A stretch of 64,000 nucleotides of DNA from an uncultured Bacteroidales bacterium. GTDB lineage: Bacteria; Bacteroidota; Bacteroidia; Bacteroidales; Paludibacteraceae. Each line of letters starts with the position of its first letter. Within the stretch, counting starts at the first letter, position 1. The DNA lies in NCBI GenBank assembly GCA_946616535.1, contig CAMOJA010000004.1, forward strand, positions 70,140 through 134,139, in the 5' to 3' direction. The notes under the pieces are model-generated. The model searched no databases, was not told the origin of the DNA, and saw only the letters and a program-made list of their open reading frames with translations. Positions 19,002 to 27,110 of this stretch are shown piece after piece. Made by a program: the position numbers and the translations under genes.

Positions 19002-21019
19002 CGCTCAGGAATGAAACTTATGGCCTGACCACCGCCTGGGGCAAGGATAACAGAGAGAGCGTCTGCCGATGTTACTTCTTTATTCTCAATAGTGTATGCG
19101 TAAGGGTTGGTTTGCCAGTCGGAATCCGGAGCATCGGCATAAATGGTGGCGGTGTATTTTACACCAGGCTTTAAAAAAGAGAGTGGCTGCTTTAGCGTCC
19201 GGCCTTCCTCGTTTGTCACGGCTCCGTAGAAGAACTCGTCCCCGGCGCGCCGGACTATCGCAACATATTCGCCGATTTCCCCCTGCAGGGCCTCGGACCA
19301 GTCGCAGTCCGGGTTGAAATCCTTGAAGAACTGGAACGCCGGGTGTCCCTCATAGTTTTCGATAAGGTCCGCCGCCATCTGCATCGGGGAATACAGTACC
19401 ACCCAGAGGGCAATCTGCTTGGCGAGGGTTGTGTTAACACGGCACTGCGACGAATGGACATTGTTCCATACCTTCACGTCAGGGTTTCCGACAATGGTCC
19501 GGTATTCTATATCGAAGATTCCAGGGGTATAATCCATCGGCCCGGAGAGGAGGCGGGTGAAGGGAAGAATCTCGTGATGGGAAGGCTTGTTACCGCTGCT
19601 CCAGGCGTTCCACTCCATTCCGCGGGCGCCTTCCCGGGTCATGAAGTTCGGGTAGGTGCGCCTTAGGCCGGTTTCCTTGATGGGCTCGTGGGCGTCCACC
19701 ATAATCTTTCTTGCAGCAGCCTCAGAAGCCACCTTGGCATAATGCCTTACGCCATACTGACTATGATGGTAATGCCCGTCAAGGAGCCACCCGGCATAGC
19801 CGGTCTTTAATGCATGAATGCCCCTTTGTGCAGCATAATCCAGGTCCTTTTCAAGTTGCTGTTCATACCAGGCAACTTCTCCCGCGGTCTCATGGTGAAT
19901 AATGTAATCTACGCCTTTCTCACGAGCATAAGCAAGAACGGCGTCAAGGTCAAAGTCCGGTGCGGGTTTTGTGAAATCAAAGTCGTGTTGGGCGTTTGCA
20001 ATATTCCATCCATCGTTCCAGCCTTCAAAGAGTACAGCATTTATGTTGTTCGCAGAGGCGAAATCGATATACTGCTTAGCCCTTTCAGTCGTGGCGCCAT
20101 GCCTAGCGTCCTTGCCCCAGGAATAGAGGCCCAGATGCATACCCCACCATACGCCCACGTACTTGGTCGGCTTTATCCAGGAGACATCCTGCAGTATGCA
20201 AGGCTCATTCAGGTTCAAAATCAAGCTGGAATTGATTAAATCTACTGCCTTTCGACCAATCTGAATGGTGCGCCAGGGCGTTTTGAATGTTCCGGAGACA
20301 ACAGCCTTCTGCTCCAGGTTATTAGGACCATCCGGTGCAAGTGCTGTAGTGAGGATGCCTTCAACATTTTTCAGCGTCATTTCAGGGAAGTCCACAAGGG
20401 CTGCCTCGTGGATACTGCCATAGATGCCGTCATCGGTGCGAAATGACAGTGGCGTATTAGCCGTCTCAATAGCAGAGATAGGCATTTCCCGATACTCCAA
20501 CTCGTATGTGTCAAAATGAGCAGGGATTGACCATGAAACGCCATCCTGTGCTAAGTTGAACTGAGTAAATTCGTCAGTGATAATAAGGCTGTCATTCTGG
20601 ACACTACGAAGAGTCTCATACTCATATCGAAATCCAGCCCCATCATTGAAAACCTTGAAACGTAGCGTCAATTTGCAATCGCCGTTTGCCAATCTCACTT
20701 CCAGTTCACGATGATTATCATCTATTCTTTTATTCTCACCCCAAGTTTGGGTCCAATACTCATGAAATGATGAAACCTTTGTCGATAATAAGCTAAAACC
20801 GTTACCAAGTCCTATTGTGCTATCTTTGCAAGCTATTCCAAGAATAGACTCGCCAATAAATGGTTTTCCATCCACATTAACTGTATATCCAGGCACACCA
20901 TCCTTTGTCAGGAAGATACCAAGGCGAATACTTCCGTCGGGGGAGGTTACATCCATTATATCTTTTGCACACGACTGCAAGCAGGATACAATGACAAGCA
21001 ATGCGAATAATTGCCTCAT
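18998..21019 (-). CDS. GH97 alpha-glucosidase-like lipoprotein (SusB family)
   Basis: 673 residues; lipobox LQSC. N-terminal beta-sandwich (VTSPDGSIRLGIFL), then a TIM barrel with KYVGVWWGMHLGLYSWG, NAVLFEGWNDGW, HALKTGYAGWLLDGHYHH, IMVDAHEPIKETGLRRTYPN and GARGMEWNAW. The KTGY and DAHE segments resemble the inverting SusB branch (two base Glu residues) rather than the retaining alpha-galactosidase branch, which has an Asp nucleophile; I infer alpha-glucosidase activity. First gene of the GH97-GH65 pair, with a well-formed promoter at 21042-21072. Confidence 0.93.
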   Translation of the reverse strand: MRQLFALLVIVSCLQSCAKDIMDVTSPDGSIRLGIFLTKDGVPGYTVNVDGKPFIGESILGIACKDSTIGLGNGFSLLSTKVSSFHEYWTQTWGENKRIDDNHRELEVRLANGDCKLTLRFKVFNDGAGFRYEYETLRSVQNDSLIITDEFTQFNLAQDGVSWSIPAHFDTYELEYREMPISAIETANTPLSFRTDDGIYGSIHEAALVDFPEMTLKNVEGILTTALAPDGPNNLEQKAVVSGTFKTPWRTIQIGRKAVDLINSSLILNLNEPCILQDVSWIKPTKYVGVWWGMHLGLYSWGKDARHGATTERAKQYIDFASANNINAVLFEGWNDGWNIANAQHDFDFTKPAPDFDLDAVLAYAREKGVDYIIHHETAGEVAWYEQQLEKDLDYAAQRGIHALKTGYAGWLLDGHYHHSQYGVRHYAKVASEAAARKIMVDAHEPIKETGLRRTYPNFMTREGARGMEWNAWSSGNKPSHHEILPFTRLLSGPMDYTPGIFDIEYRTIVGNPDVKVWNNVHSSQCRVNTTLAKQIALWVVLYSPMQMAADLIENYEGHPAFQFFKDFNPDCDWSEALQGEIGEYVAIVRRAGDEFFYGAVTNEEGRTLKQPLSFLKPGVKYTATIYADAPDSDWQTNPYAYTIENKEVTSADALSVILAPGGGQAISFIPER

Positions 21020-21041
21020 GCTTAATTAGTTTTGTCCACTT

Positions 21042-21072
21042 CAAATATACTAATTTTACATGACATTTCAAA
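21042..21072 (-). promoter_or_regulatory. Bacteroidetes promoter for GH97-GH65
   Basis: -33 TTTG (21069-21072), 19-nt spacer, -7 TATATTTG (21042-21049), 22 nt before the GH97 ATG. Complete match to the consensus. Confidence 0.8.
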
Positions 21073-21092
21073 GCTACCCTATGTGTTCAAAA

Positions 21093-21119
21093 AAGGCGAA
21101 GACCTTCTGTCTCCGCCTT
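21093..21119 (-). terminator. Intrinsic terminator of the fimbrial operon
   Basis: On the minus strand, AAGGCGGAGAC / GTCTTCGCCTT (one mismatch, 5-nt loop) followed by a T run, 5 nt after the last gene of the operon. Confidence 0.75.
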
Positions 21120-21123
21120 AATT

Positions 21124-21867
21124 TCAAATCGTGATATTAAACGTTACCGTCCCACCCCATTCCATCACTGTGATGGTGAACGTATGAGCAGGGAGGTCGC
21201 AGATGATGGACACATCACCAAGGCTCTCCTGGGTCCAGTCAAAACCGGCCTTTCGGATGAGTTCCCCAAGGGGAATTGTATCTACGGTTTTTCCATCTTT
21301 TTGGAGCAGAAGCGCCATCGACTCATCCCTCTGCCGTGGTGCTCGGAATCTGTAACCGCGGTCCGGAAATTCTTCCGGTACGCAGAGGAAACGGCCTTCC
21401 ACTGGTTTCAGGGTATGGATATCGGCACCGAAAACCGTTCCGGTGACTTGCAGGTCGTATTCGGTACGGCCATTATCTTCTTCCTTGAAATCCAGAAACA
21501 CATTGGCGAACTGCTTTTTCAGTTCAATGCCAGCATAGGCAAATTCGCCATCGGTGTCCAATTTTATCAGTTGAGCATGCAGCTCATTCATCTGTTGCCC
21601 CTCAGGGGCAGTGAAGTCACCATCGCTAGCCACAAGATCCACGATTCCCCTTGGAACCATGTGATCCACTAGTCCACCAAGGTGGCTGTCAAGGATTCTT
21701 TGACTACCGTACCAAGCGCTGATGGAGGTGGTCTCTTCGGCAGTCACGGTTATCCAACAAGCAGCGTCGCTGCGGTCTTCTTTGACCGAGCAGGAACCCA
21801 GGGCCACCAGCCCTGCAATCACCCCTGCTGTCATTCTGAGCGAAGCGAAGAATCTATTCCGTCTCAT
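21124..21867 (-). CDS. FimB/Mfa2-like fimbrial anchor lipoprotein (probable)
   Basis: 247 residues. The lipoprotein signal ends in LGSC and is followed by SVKEDRSDAACWITV, a pattern like the acidic/Cys segment at the mature N-terminus of FimB/Mfa2 anchors. The rest is beta-rich (DLQVTGTVFGADIHTLKPV, HTFTITVMEWGGTVTFNI) like fimbrial sandwich domains. FimB/Mfa2 proteins cap or anchor the base of the fimbria in the outer membrane. Last gene of the fimbrial operon, overlapping the preceding fimbrillin by 4 bp. Its signal peptide holds palindromic repeat A (21830-21855). Family call is by pattern and position. Confidence 0.65.
   Translation of the reverse strand: MRRNRFFASLRMTAGVIAGLVALGSCSVKEDRSDAACWITVTAEETTSISAWYGSQRILDSHLGGLVDHMVPRGIVDLVASDGDFTAPEGQQMNELHAQLIKLDTDGEFAYAGIELKKQFANVFLDFKEEDNGRTEYDLQVTGTVFGADIHTLKPVEGRFLCVPEEFPDRGYRFRAPRQRDESMALLLQKDGKTVDTIPLGELIRKAGFDWTQESLGDVSIICDLPAHTFTITVMEWGGTVTFNITI
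21830..21855. repeat. Palindromic repeat family A in the FimB-like signal peptide
   Basis: ATTCT / AGAAT version; encodes RFFASLRMT in the n-region of the signal peptide. Confidence 0.75.
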
Positions 21868-23318
21868 AGGCCTTCCTCCTCTGAATAAGCATCGGCGCCA
21901 TACAGCACCAGGTCCTCAATCTCGGCCACATTTCCATGAACCTTCCACTGGTTAACGTCATGCCCGACCTGATCGGGCATCTCACCAGCCTTGGTTGCGG
22001 CCATTGACCGGCTCACCACATTTCCTCTTAGCCAGACGTTAGGGTACTCCGTGGGCTCGCCCTTTAGGGTGATGTTCTTGATGCGGTACAACATGTTGGG
22101 CTGGAGGTGTAGCAGACGGATGGGATAGTAGTAATTCTTGCCGTTGATTTTCACAGCAATCACCAGCTTATGAGCGCGGTCCTGCCCAGATACGTCGTAA
22201 GCCGGATCGGAATAGGTCACGGTAAAGTACGTTGGCAGCGAATTGAACACTTTGTTCACGGCAAATGGGCCGGTGGAGCCCTCGTACTCATGGCATAGTC
22301 TCCCGTTGTTCACGTCCAGATAGGCATTGGTATCCCAGCTTTGCTGCGACACAGTCTTCAGGCTCTCCGGTGCGTCCAGGTTGATACTGTTCTTTGCCTG
22401 CATGTAATTGTTGTTATACAGGTACTTGTAGTCCTGGGCTAGCAGGCCCTGGCCGCCATAGTTTCCTTGGTTGTAGGTCCCGTCCATTACGGCATAGGTG
22501 AGCCCGTATCGGCCCCAGTCATCCTGTCCCATGAACTCGTTGGCCTGGTAGTAAATGTAGCCGGACGGATTCCCGAACTTGCTGCCGGTAGTCCAGCCCT
22601 TCGTTCCGAAGATTTCCTGTGGATCGCCAGTAAAACAGGCGGGATTCGTCTGACAGATGCGCACCAGGTCCCAGCTATTGCTGAATACGATGTGGTTCAG
22701 GTACACATTGCGGAACTGGTCCGGTGTTCCCCAGAACTCGGCCGTCACGGTCCCAATCTCAAACTTGGACATATACCGCATGAGCGTTACCGAAGTGCTG
22801 TTTGTAGCGCCGCTGCTGAACCCAATCCTGACGGTTGCGCCCATCAGCGGGCGGCCCGGGCGGCAGTTGCCTGCGCTCCAAGGGATGAACCCTTCCGGAT
22901 AGCTGCACAACTTTCCTTGCTCCAATGTGGCAATGTATTCGGCGCTGTCAAGGTCCAGATTAGCCATTACAAGGTATCGGCGAATATCTCCATTGGGCCC
23001 TGCATCGGTAAAGCTCACGGACGAGAGGTCCAGCGCAGTGCCTCCTCCGCCGATTACCTTGTGCTGCAGCGCCTTGCCCTCCGCATCATAGGAAAAAATG
23101 TCGATGCGGTCCACTTCGTCGTCGACGATGTCGGCCGCGACGCTCTTGGTTCCGGTTTCTTCATATTCCTGAACGCCGAAGGTAAAGGTAACCGTTGCCT
23201 GACCAGTACTTTCTACCTCTGACTGCACGTGGACAGGTTCCGGATTACATCCGACCAGCAGTAGCCCCGCCCAGATTGTCATACTGAGCGAAGCGAAGTA
23301 TCTCTTTCGTTGTCTCAT
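21864..23318 (-). CDS. Fimbrillin-like (FimA/Mfa1-type) lipoprotein
   Basis: 484 residues from the ATG at 23318, chosen because it falls 5 nt after the upstream stop; an earlier start at 23348 would overlap that gene. Lipobox LVGC. Mature part: a TATVTFTFGVQ-like first strand, VDRIDIFSYDAEG, YLVMANLDLDSAEY and a C-terminal PIRLLHLQPNMLYRIKNITLKG, all typical of the two-domain beta-sandwich fimbrillins that polymerise by donor-strand exchange. Paralogous to the next two genes upstream (shared KFEIGTVTA and NMLYRI-type segments). Likely an accessory or tip fimbrial subunit. It carries both palindromic repeat families: A in the signal peptide and B near the C-terminus (MPDQVGHDV). Confidence 0.85.
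   Translation of the reverse strand: MRQRKRYFASLSMTIWAGLLLVGCNPEPVHVQSEVESTGQATVTFTFGVQEYEETGTKSVAADIVDDEVDRIDIFSYDAEGKALQHKVIGGGGTALDLSSVSFTDAGPNGDIRRYLVMANLDLDSAEYIATLEQGKLCSYPEGFIPWSAGNCRPGRPLMGATVRIGFSSGATNSTSVTLMRYMSKFEIGTVTAEFWGTPDQFRNVYLNHIVFSNSWDLVRICQTNPACFTGDPQEIFGTKGWTTGSKFGNPSGYIYYQANEFMGQDDWGRYGLTYAVMDGTYNQGNYGGQGLLAQDYKYLYNNNYMQAKNSINLDAPESLKTVSQQSWDTNAYLDVNNGRLCHEYEGSTGPFAVNKVFNSLPTYFTVTYSDPAYDVSGQDRAHKLVIAVKINGKNYYYPIRLLHLQPNMLYRIKNITLKGEPTEYPNVWLRGNVVSRSMAATKAGEMPDQVGHDVNQWKVHGNVAEIEDLVLYGADAYSEEEGL
21957..21983. repeat. Palindromic repeat family B near the C-terminus of a fimbrillin
   Basis: Perfect 8-bp stem ATGCCCGA / TCGGGCAT; encodes EMPDQVGHD in the gene frame. Confidence 0.75.
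23278..23303. repeat. Palindromic repeat family A in a fimbrillin signal peptide
   Basis: Stem ends are ATACT / AGTAT here instead of ATTCT / AGAAT, so both sides changed together. Encodes YFASLSMT. Confidence 0.75.
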
Positions 23319-23322
23319 AGGC

Positions 23323-24666
23323 TTAGTAGATTTCAAGTCCAAGGTCATCCTTATAACCTACATTTATGTCCTCAATCTCGGTCTCCGTCCAGCCGGCAAT
23401 GCTGATAGGGTTGATTTCACCGGCATATCTACGGGGATAATAGTTACAATACTCGCTGCCCAGTCCCTTGATGCTGATGTTACTCAGCCTGTAAACCATA
23501 TTGGCTTCCAGCTCGCGCATGGGAATGATGTAAAAGTAGTCCGTTCCGTCAATCTCAATTTGGAATACCATCTTCTGCGTGTCATCCTGGCCGTTGGAGT
23601 TTCCCCACAGGTAACCGTAAACGTTTCGGTACCAGGGAACGGTGTAGAGCACTTTATTGACGGAATAAGTGTGCGGCCAATCCTCATCGTCGCTCTTGCA
23701 GAGGATGCCCTCCGTAGGGCCGAATTCGTGGACGGTTGCCGTGTACATATCGCCGGGGGCATCTGTGGTGAACACGCCTTTGTCCGCGCTCTTGTTATAG
23801 TTGTAAGCATAGGTGAAATCCGCCGCCAAAGCGCCCGTAGCACCGTTATTCCCGGGATTGAACGTCCCGGTGGCCGAATCGGATTTCACATCCCGGTTCA
23901 CAGCCGTATTGTATGTCCCAAAGTTGCCGATGCTGCTTCCTTTCCCGCCGTTGGGGTATGAATAACCCACTCCCAGCACGGCCTGTTTGTCGTTTACTCC
24001 GATGGAGGTTGCGGAAGTACGGTAGCAGGGCCTCAGGAAGTTCGGCACATGGGTGATGGCAATCTTCTTGAGTTTCACATCACTCTCCAGATATCCGGAA
24101 TCCTCAAAATCGGCCGTGATGGTTCCAATTTCGAATTTGGTCAGGTAGCGGTAAAGCGTTGCCGATGTACTTCCGTCACTTCGGAACTGATAGGTGGTTG
24201 CGGCGCCCATCAGCGGCTTGTGAAGCCGGAAGTTCCCGGCTTCCAGCGGGATGACATTATAAGTCTTATCGCCTATCTGCGCTCCGCTCAAAGTGGCAAG
24301 ATACGCAATGGACGCTTCATCAAAGTTCGCCAGGAAAAGCCAGTATCTCGGCTTATTGTACTCGCTATAGCCGGTATAACTGATGGCCGAGAGGTCCAGC
24401 CCGGAAGGATTCTCCCAAGTCTTGCGATTCACAAGCGCCCCGGAATTGTCATACTCGAACATGTCCAGGCGGTCGATGAAATCATCTTCCTCGGCGGCAT
24501 TGTGGGCATCGGCCTTGGTGGTGAAAGTCACCGGGCTTTTCATGCCGATGTTGATTGTGACACTGCAAAGGCCTTCCTTCCCGGGAGGCCCTTCGGGCGA
24601 TTCCTTATTGCAGGAGGTGGCCGCAATCGCGGCCAGCACTCCCAAAATGAATGACAATTTTTTCAT
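23323..24666 (-). CDS. Fimbrillin-like (FimA/Mfa1-type) lipoprotein
   Basis: 447 residues from MKKLSFILG (ATG at 24666). Lipobox TSC after an Ala-rich core. Mature N-terminus LCSVTINIGMKSPVTF, FIDRLDMFEYDNSG, YWLFLANFDEASIAYLATL, KFEIGTITADF, and a final MRELEANMVYRLSNISIKGLG block, all shared with the neighbouring paralogues. Likely a minor or accessory subunit of the same fimbria. It is 4 nt upstream of the next gene. Confidence 0.85.
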   Translation of the reverse strand: MKKLSFILGVLAAIAATSCNKESPEGPPGKEGLCSVTINIGMKSPVTFTTKADAHNAAEEDDFIDRLDMFEYDNSGALVNRKTWENPSGLDLSAISYTGYSEYNKPRYWLFLANFDEASIAYLATLSGAQIGDKTYNVIPLEAGNFRLHKPLMGAATTYQFRSDGSTSATLYRYLTKFEIGTITADFEDSGYLESDVKLKKIAITHVPNFLRPCYRTSATSIGVNDKQAVLGVGYSYPNGGKGSSIGNFGTYNTAVNRDVKSDSATGTFNPGNNGATGALAADFTYAYNYNKSADKGVFTTDAPGDMYTATVHEFGPTEGILCKSDDEDWPHTYSVNKVLYTVPWYRNVYGYLWGNSNGQDDTQKMVFQIEIDGTDYFYIIPMRELEANMVYRLSNISIKGLGSEYCNYYPRRYAGEINPISIAGWTETEIEDINVGYKDDLGLEIY

Positions 24667-24678
24667 GTTCAATGCTTT

Positions 24679-25992
24679 TTAATCCTGCGCTGCAGGCTCG
24701 CCGGTGTACGGGTCCACACCCAGATTCCAGTTGGCGATGGGCACTTCATCCCAGCTCTTCACGGATATGGTCATATCGGCTGCATACTTCTTCTCGTAGA
24801 AGTTGGAATAGGCGGAACCCAGATTCTTGATAGTAATATTTTCAATCTGGTAAACCGTGTTGGGCTGCGTGTCCGTGAGCTCGATAGGATAGAACCAGGT
24901 CTGTCCGTCTATTTCCAATTCAAAGATGAGTTTCTGGGTGGCAGTTTGTTCACTGTAGTCGCTGACAATGGATCCGGGGTTCACCAAAGAATTGTAAATG
25001 GTATAGAAACTTTTGCCCACACTGAAAGTATGCGGCGTAGTCATGTCCCCGGCCGAAACCACTTTTCCGGCTCCGGCGGACTTGTCATAGTTCTGCACGG
25101 TGGCCTCGTACATCGGACTCGGCGCATCCATCGTAAGTACGCCTTTACTCTTCTTGTAACAGTAGTTCATGATATTGTAGAAACTTCCATTCATTTTCCC
25201 GACTCCGGTGTAATAGCCATAGCTGTTGGCATACGAAGAAGATGTTTCTGTCCGGTATCGGAATCCGGTCTGAATCCCTCCAAACGCATTCGCGGCCAAC
25301 TCACAATTGTCCGCCCCAAACTGCGAAGCATAAAATGAACCGGAGGAGAATCCGCCCGTCTGCAAGAGATGAAAACAGTTGGTGGCATTGCCCACCACGA
25401 TGTTCCGCAGCCATACTTCCTTGCCCCGGAGGCTTTCATCTGCGAAATCCACCTTCAGTTTATTCACATCGATGCGGCACATGATGCGCAACAAAGGCAT
25501 GTCTATTGTCCGGTCCTCGTTGAAAGTCAGGTACATCGAAGCAATCATCGGGATGGCATCCGGCGCAAAGTTGCCTGCACTGATGAAAATGCGCCCGTAG
25601 ATGGACAGATCAGACATCGTCTTGCCTTCCAGGTAAGTCGCCGTATCAGGGTCCAGGTTGCCGATGACCATGACGGACATTCGCTGCTCCTTCTTCTCCC
25701 TAAGTTCCAGAAGGGTCTCTCCGCTTGCATCTGGCGTCAGGACAATGTGCCTGTCTTCATCCTGGTTGGTATTGTAGTGGTACAAATAGACATCCAGCCG
25801 CTTGAGGCCGTCGCTCAGCGGATAATCTCCACTGTTGTGTGCCTTGGTTGAATGGGAGCTGGAACCAATCCGGAGCGTGACTGTATGCTCCTCTTGTCCG
25901 ATGTTCACGTCATTACCGGTCTGACCTGGCATTTCCTTATTACATGCCGCAAAAACCAGCAGCGGCAACAACATTGTCAGTAATTTTCGCAT
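24679..25992 (-). CDS. Fimbrillin-like (FimA/Mfa1-type) lipoprotein
   Basis: 437 residues from MRKLLTMLL (ATG at 25992). Lipobox FAAC, directly followed by NKEMPGQTGNDVN, which is encoded by palindromic repeat B (25909-25936). Fimbrillin marks: HTVTLRIGSSSHSTKA, LKRLDVYLYHYN, MSVMVIGNLDPDTATYL, CRIDVNKLKVDF, LTDTQPNTVYQIENITIKNLG. Third of three consecutive accessory fimbrillins downstream of the attenuator-like hairpin at 26014-26058. Confidence 0.85.
   Translation of the reverse strand: MRKLLTMLLPLLVFAACNKEMPGQTGNDVNIGQEEHTVTLRIGSSSHSTKAHNSGDYPLSDGLKRLDVYLYHYNTNQDEDRHIVLTPDASGETLLELREKKEQRMSVMVIGNLDPDTATYLEGKTMSDLSIYGRIFISAGNFAPDAIPMIASMYLTFNEDRTIDMPLLRIMCRIDVNKLKVDFADESLRGKEVWLRNIVVGNATNCFHLLQTGGFSSGSFYASQFGADNCELAANAFGGIQTGFRYRTETSSSYANSYGYYTGVGKMNGSFYNIMNYCYKKSKGVLTMDAPSPMYEATVQNYDKSAGAGKVVSAGDMTTPHTFSVGKSFYTIYNSLVNPGSIVSDYSEQTATQKLIFELEIDGQTWFYPIELTDTQPNTVYQIENITIKNLGSAYSNFYEKKYAADMTISVKSWDEVPIANWNLGVDPYTGEPAAQD
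25909..25936. repeat. Palindromic repeat family B just after a fimbrillin lipobox
   Basis: Imperfect stem (ATTACCGG / CCTGGCAT); encodes EMPGQTGND at the mature N-terminus, three residues after the lipid-modified Cys. Confidence 0.65.
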
Positions 25993-26013
25993 AGTAAAAA
26001 TGGATTTAAAAAA

Positions 26014-26058
26014 GGGGCCGGATTGCATCCTGCTTTTAGCCGAAGGTCCTCCGGCCCC
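26014..26058 (-). terminator. Attenuator-like hairpin between the first fimbrillin and the accessory subunits
   Basis: Perfect 9-bp inverted repeat GGGGCCGGA / TCCGGCCCC with a 27-nt loop, followed on the minus strand by a run of T. It lies inside the operon, so partial termination here would give more of the first fimbrillin than of the three downstream subunits. Confidence 0.7.
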
Positions 26059-26098
26059 ACAATTATGAACAAGGTATCAAAATAGCGACTCACGTCGT

Positions 26099-27097
26099 TT
26101 AGATGGTGATTCCTTCGGTAATAGGGACAACGGTCCAGTCCTTGACACTGATTTCGAAGGTGGCGTCAGAGAGTTGCACGGGCTGGTCGGGATTGGTGGA
26201 TCCAAGACGGGTAAGCGTCAGGTTCTCAATCTCGTAGGATTTGCCAGCTTCAAGTGCCGGGAGGGTAATAGGATAGTAGTAGGTGTTTCCGTCGATGAGT
26301 GTTTCTACAACCAGTCGAGTATGACGAGCAGACCAAGAACCGCCGTTGACATCGCTTACAGTCGGATTGGGATAGCTATACAGATACTCATTATAGTCTG
26401 TAGTCATCAAATCATAAGAATTAACATCGGAGACGAAGGACCGAGGTTCATCGGTGCTTGAATACGCCATTTTGTTAATCCAGTTCGTGGGAGCCAGCGT
26501 TAGTCCTAAATTCGTGTCGGTTGGAACATTCACCAAATAGACTTTCTGCTGTTTGGCCCCCACACCGGGATAAGCCGAGTTGGTGAAAGCTAGGGTGATT
26601 TTCTTGAGGGCGACGCGGGCAACTATGCGTTTCACCTCGATTTCGATAGGTTCACCGGAGGGAACGCTCACTCCGGTCTTGCTACCCACCATGACGAAGG
26701 CTTCATCATTGTCTGAGAGTTGACTGCCGATGCTTTTCAGCTGGTCCACTGTTTTGACATTGGTGATTGCCGGGGCATTGACAACGGCATAGACTGTCTT
26801 TGTGCCCTGACGGCATGTCACTGTTGCAGAAGTTGTGTTCGCAACATTGGCATATACATCCAGCGTTTCGCCATCGAAGACGAAGAGCTGAAGGTCTTTC
26901 ACCTTACTGTAGTTTGTTTCATCAGCCGCCGACAGGGCTTTGGTAGCGGCATTGTTGCCCACGATGCTGATAGTAAGTTGACCCGGCTCCGCTTCCTGTC
27001 CAGGAAGTACTTGAGCAGTCGGGGCCTCGATGTTCTTGTTGCACGCTACGGTGCAGAGGGTTGCGGCTGCAGCCGCAAAGAATGCAATTTTTCGCAT
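26099..27097 (-). CDS. Fimbrillin, probable major fimbrial subunit (FimA/Mfa1-type)
   Basis: 332 residues; lipobox TVAC. The mature part has the major-fimbrillin layout: QLTISIVGNNAATKALS, VKDLQLFVFDGE, KTVYAVVNAPAI, IVARVALKKITLAF, and the C-terminal YYYPITLPALEAGKSYEIENLTLTRLG. It is shorter than the three accessory paralogues. It is placed before an intra-operon hairpin that could raise its relative expression, hence the call as main stalk subunit. It is exported as a lipoprotein; by analogy with FimA, an outer-membrane protease (Rgp-like) trims the N-terminus to allow polymerisation. Confidence 0.87.
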   Translation of the reverse strand: MRKIAFFAAAAATLCTVACNKNIEAPTAQVLPGQEAEPGQLTISIVGNNAATKALSAADETNYSKVKDLQLFVFDGETLDVYANVANTTSATVTCRQGTKTVYAVVNAPAITNVKTVDQLKSIGSQLSDNDEAFVMVGSKTGVSVPSGEPIEIEVKRIVARVALKKITLAFTNSAYPGVGAKQQKVYLVNVPTDTNLGLTLAPTNWINKMAYSSTDEPRSFVSDVNSYDLMTTDYNEYLYSYPNPTVSDVNGGSWSARHTRLVVETLIDGNTYYYPITLPALEAGKSYEIENLTLTRLGSTNPDQPVQLSDATFEISVKDWTVVPITEGITI

Positions 27098-27110
27098 AGC
27101 TTTTAATGTT

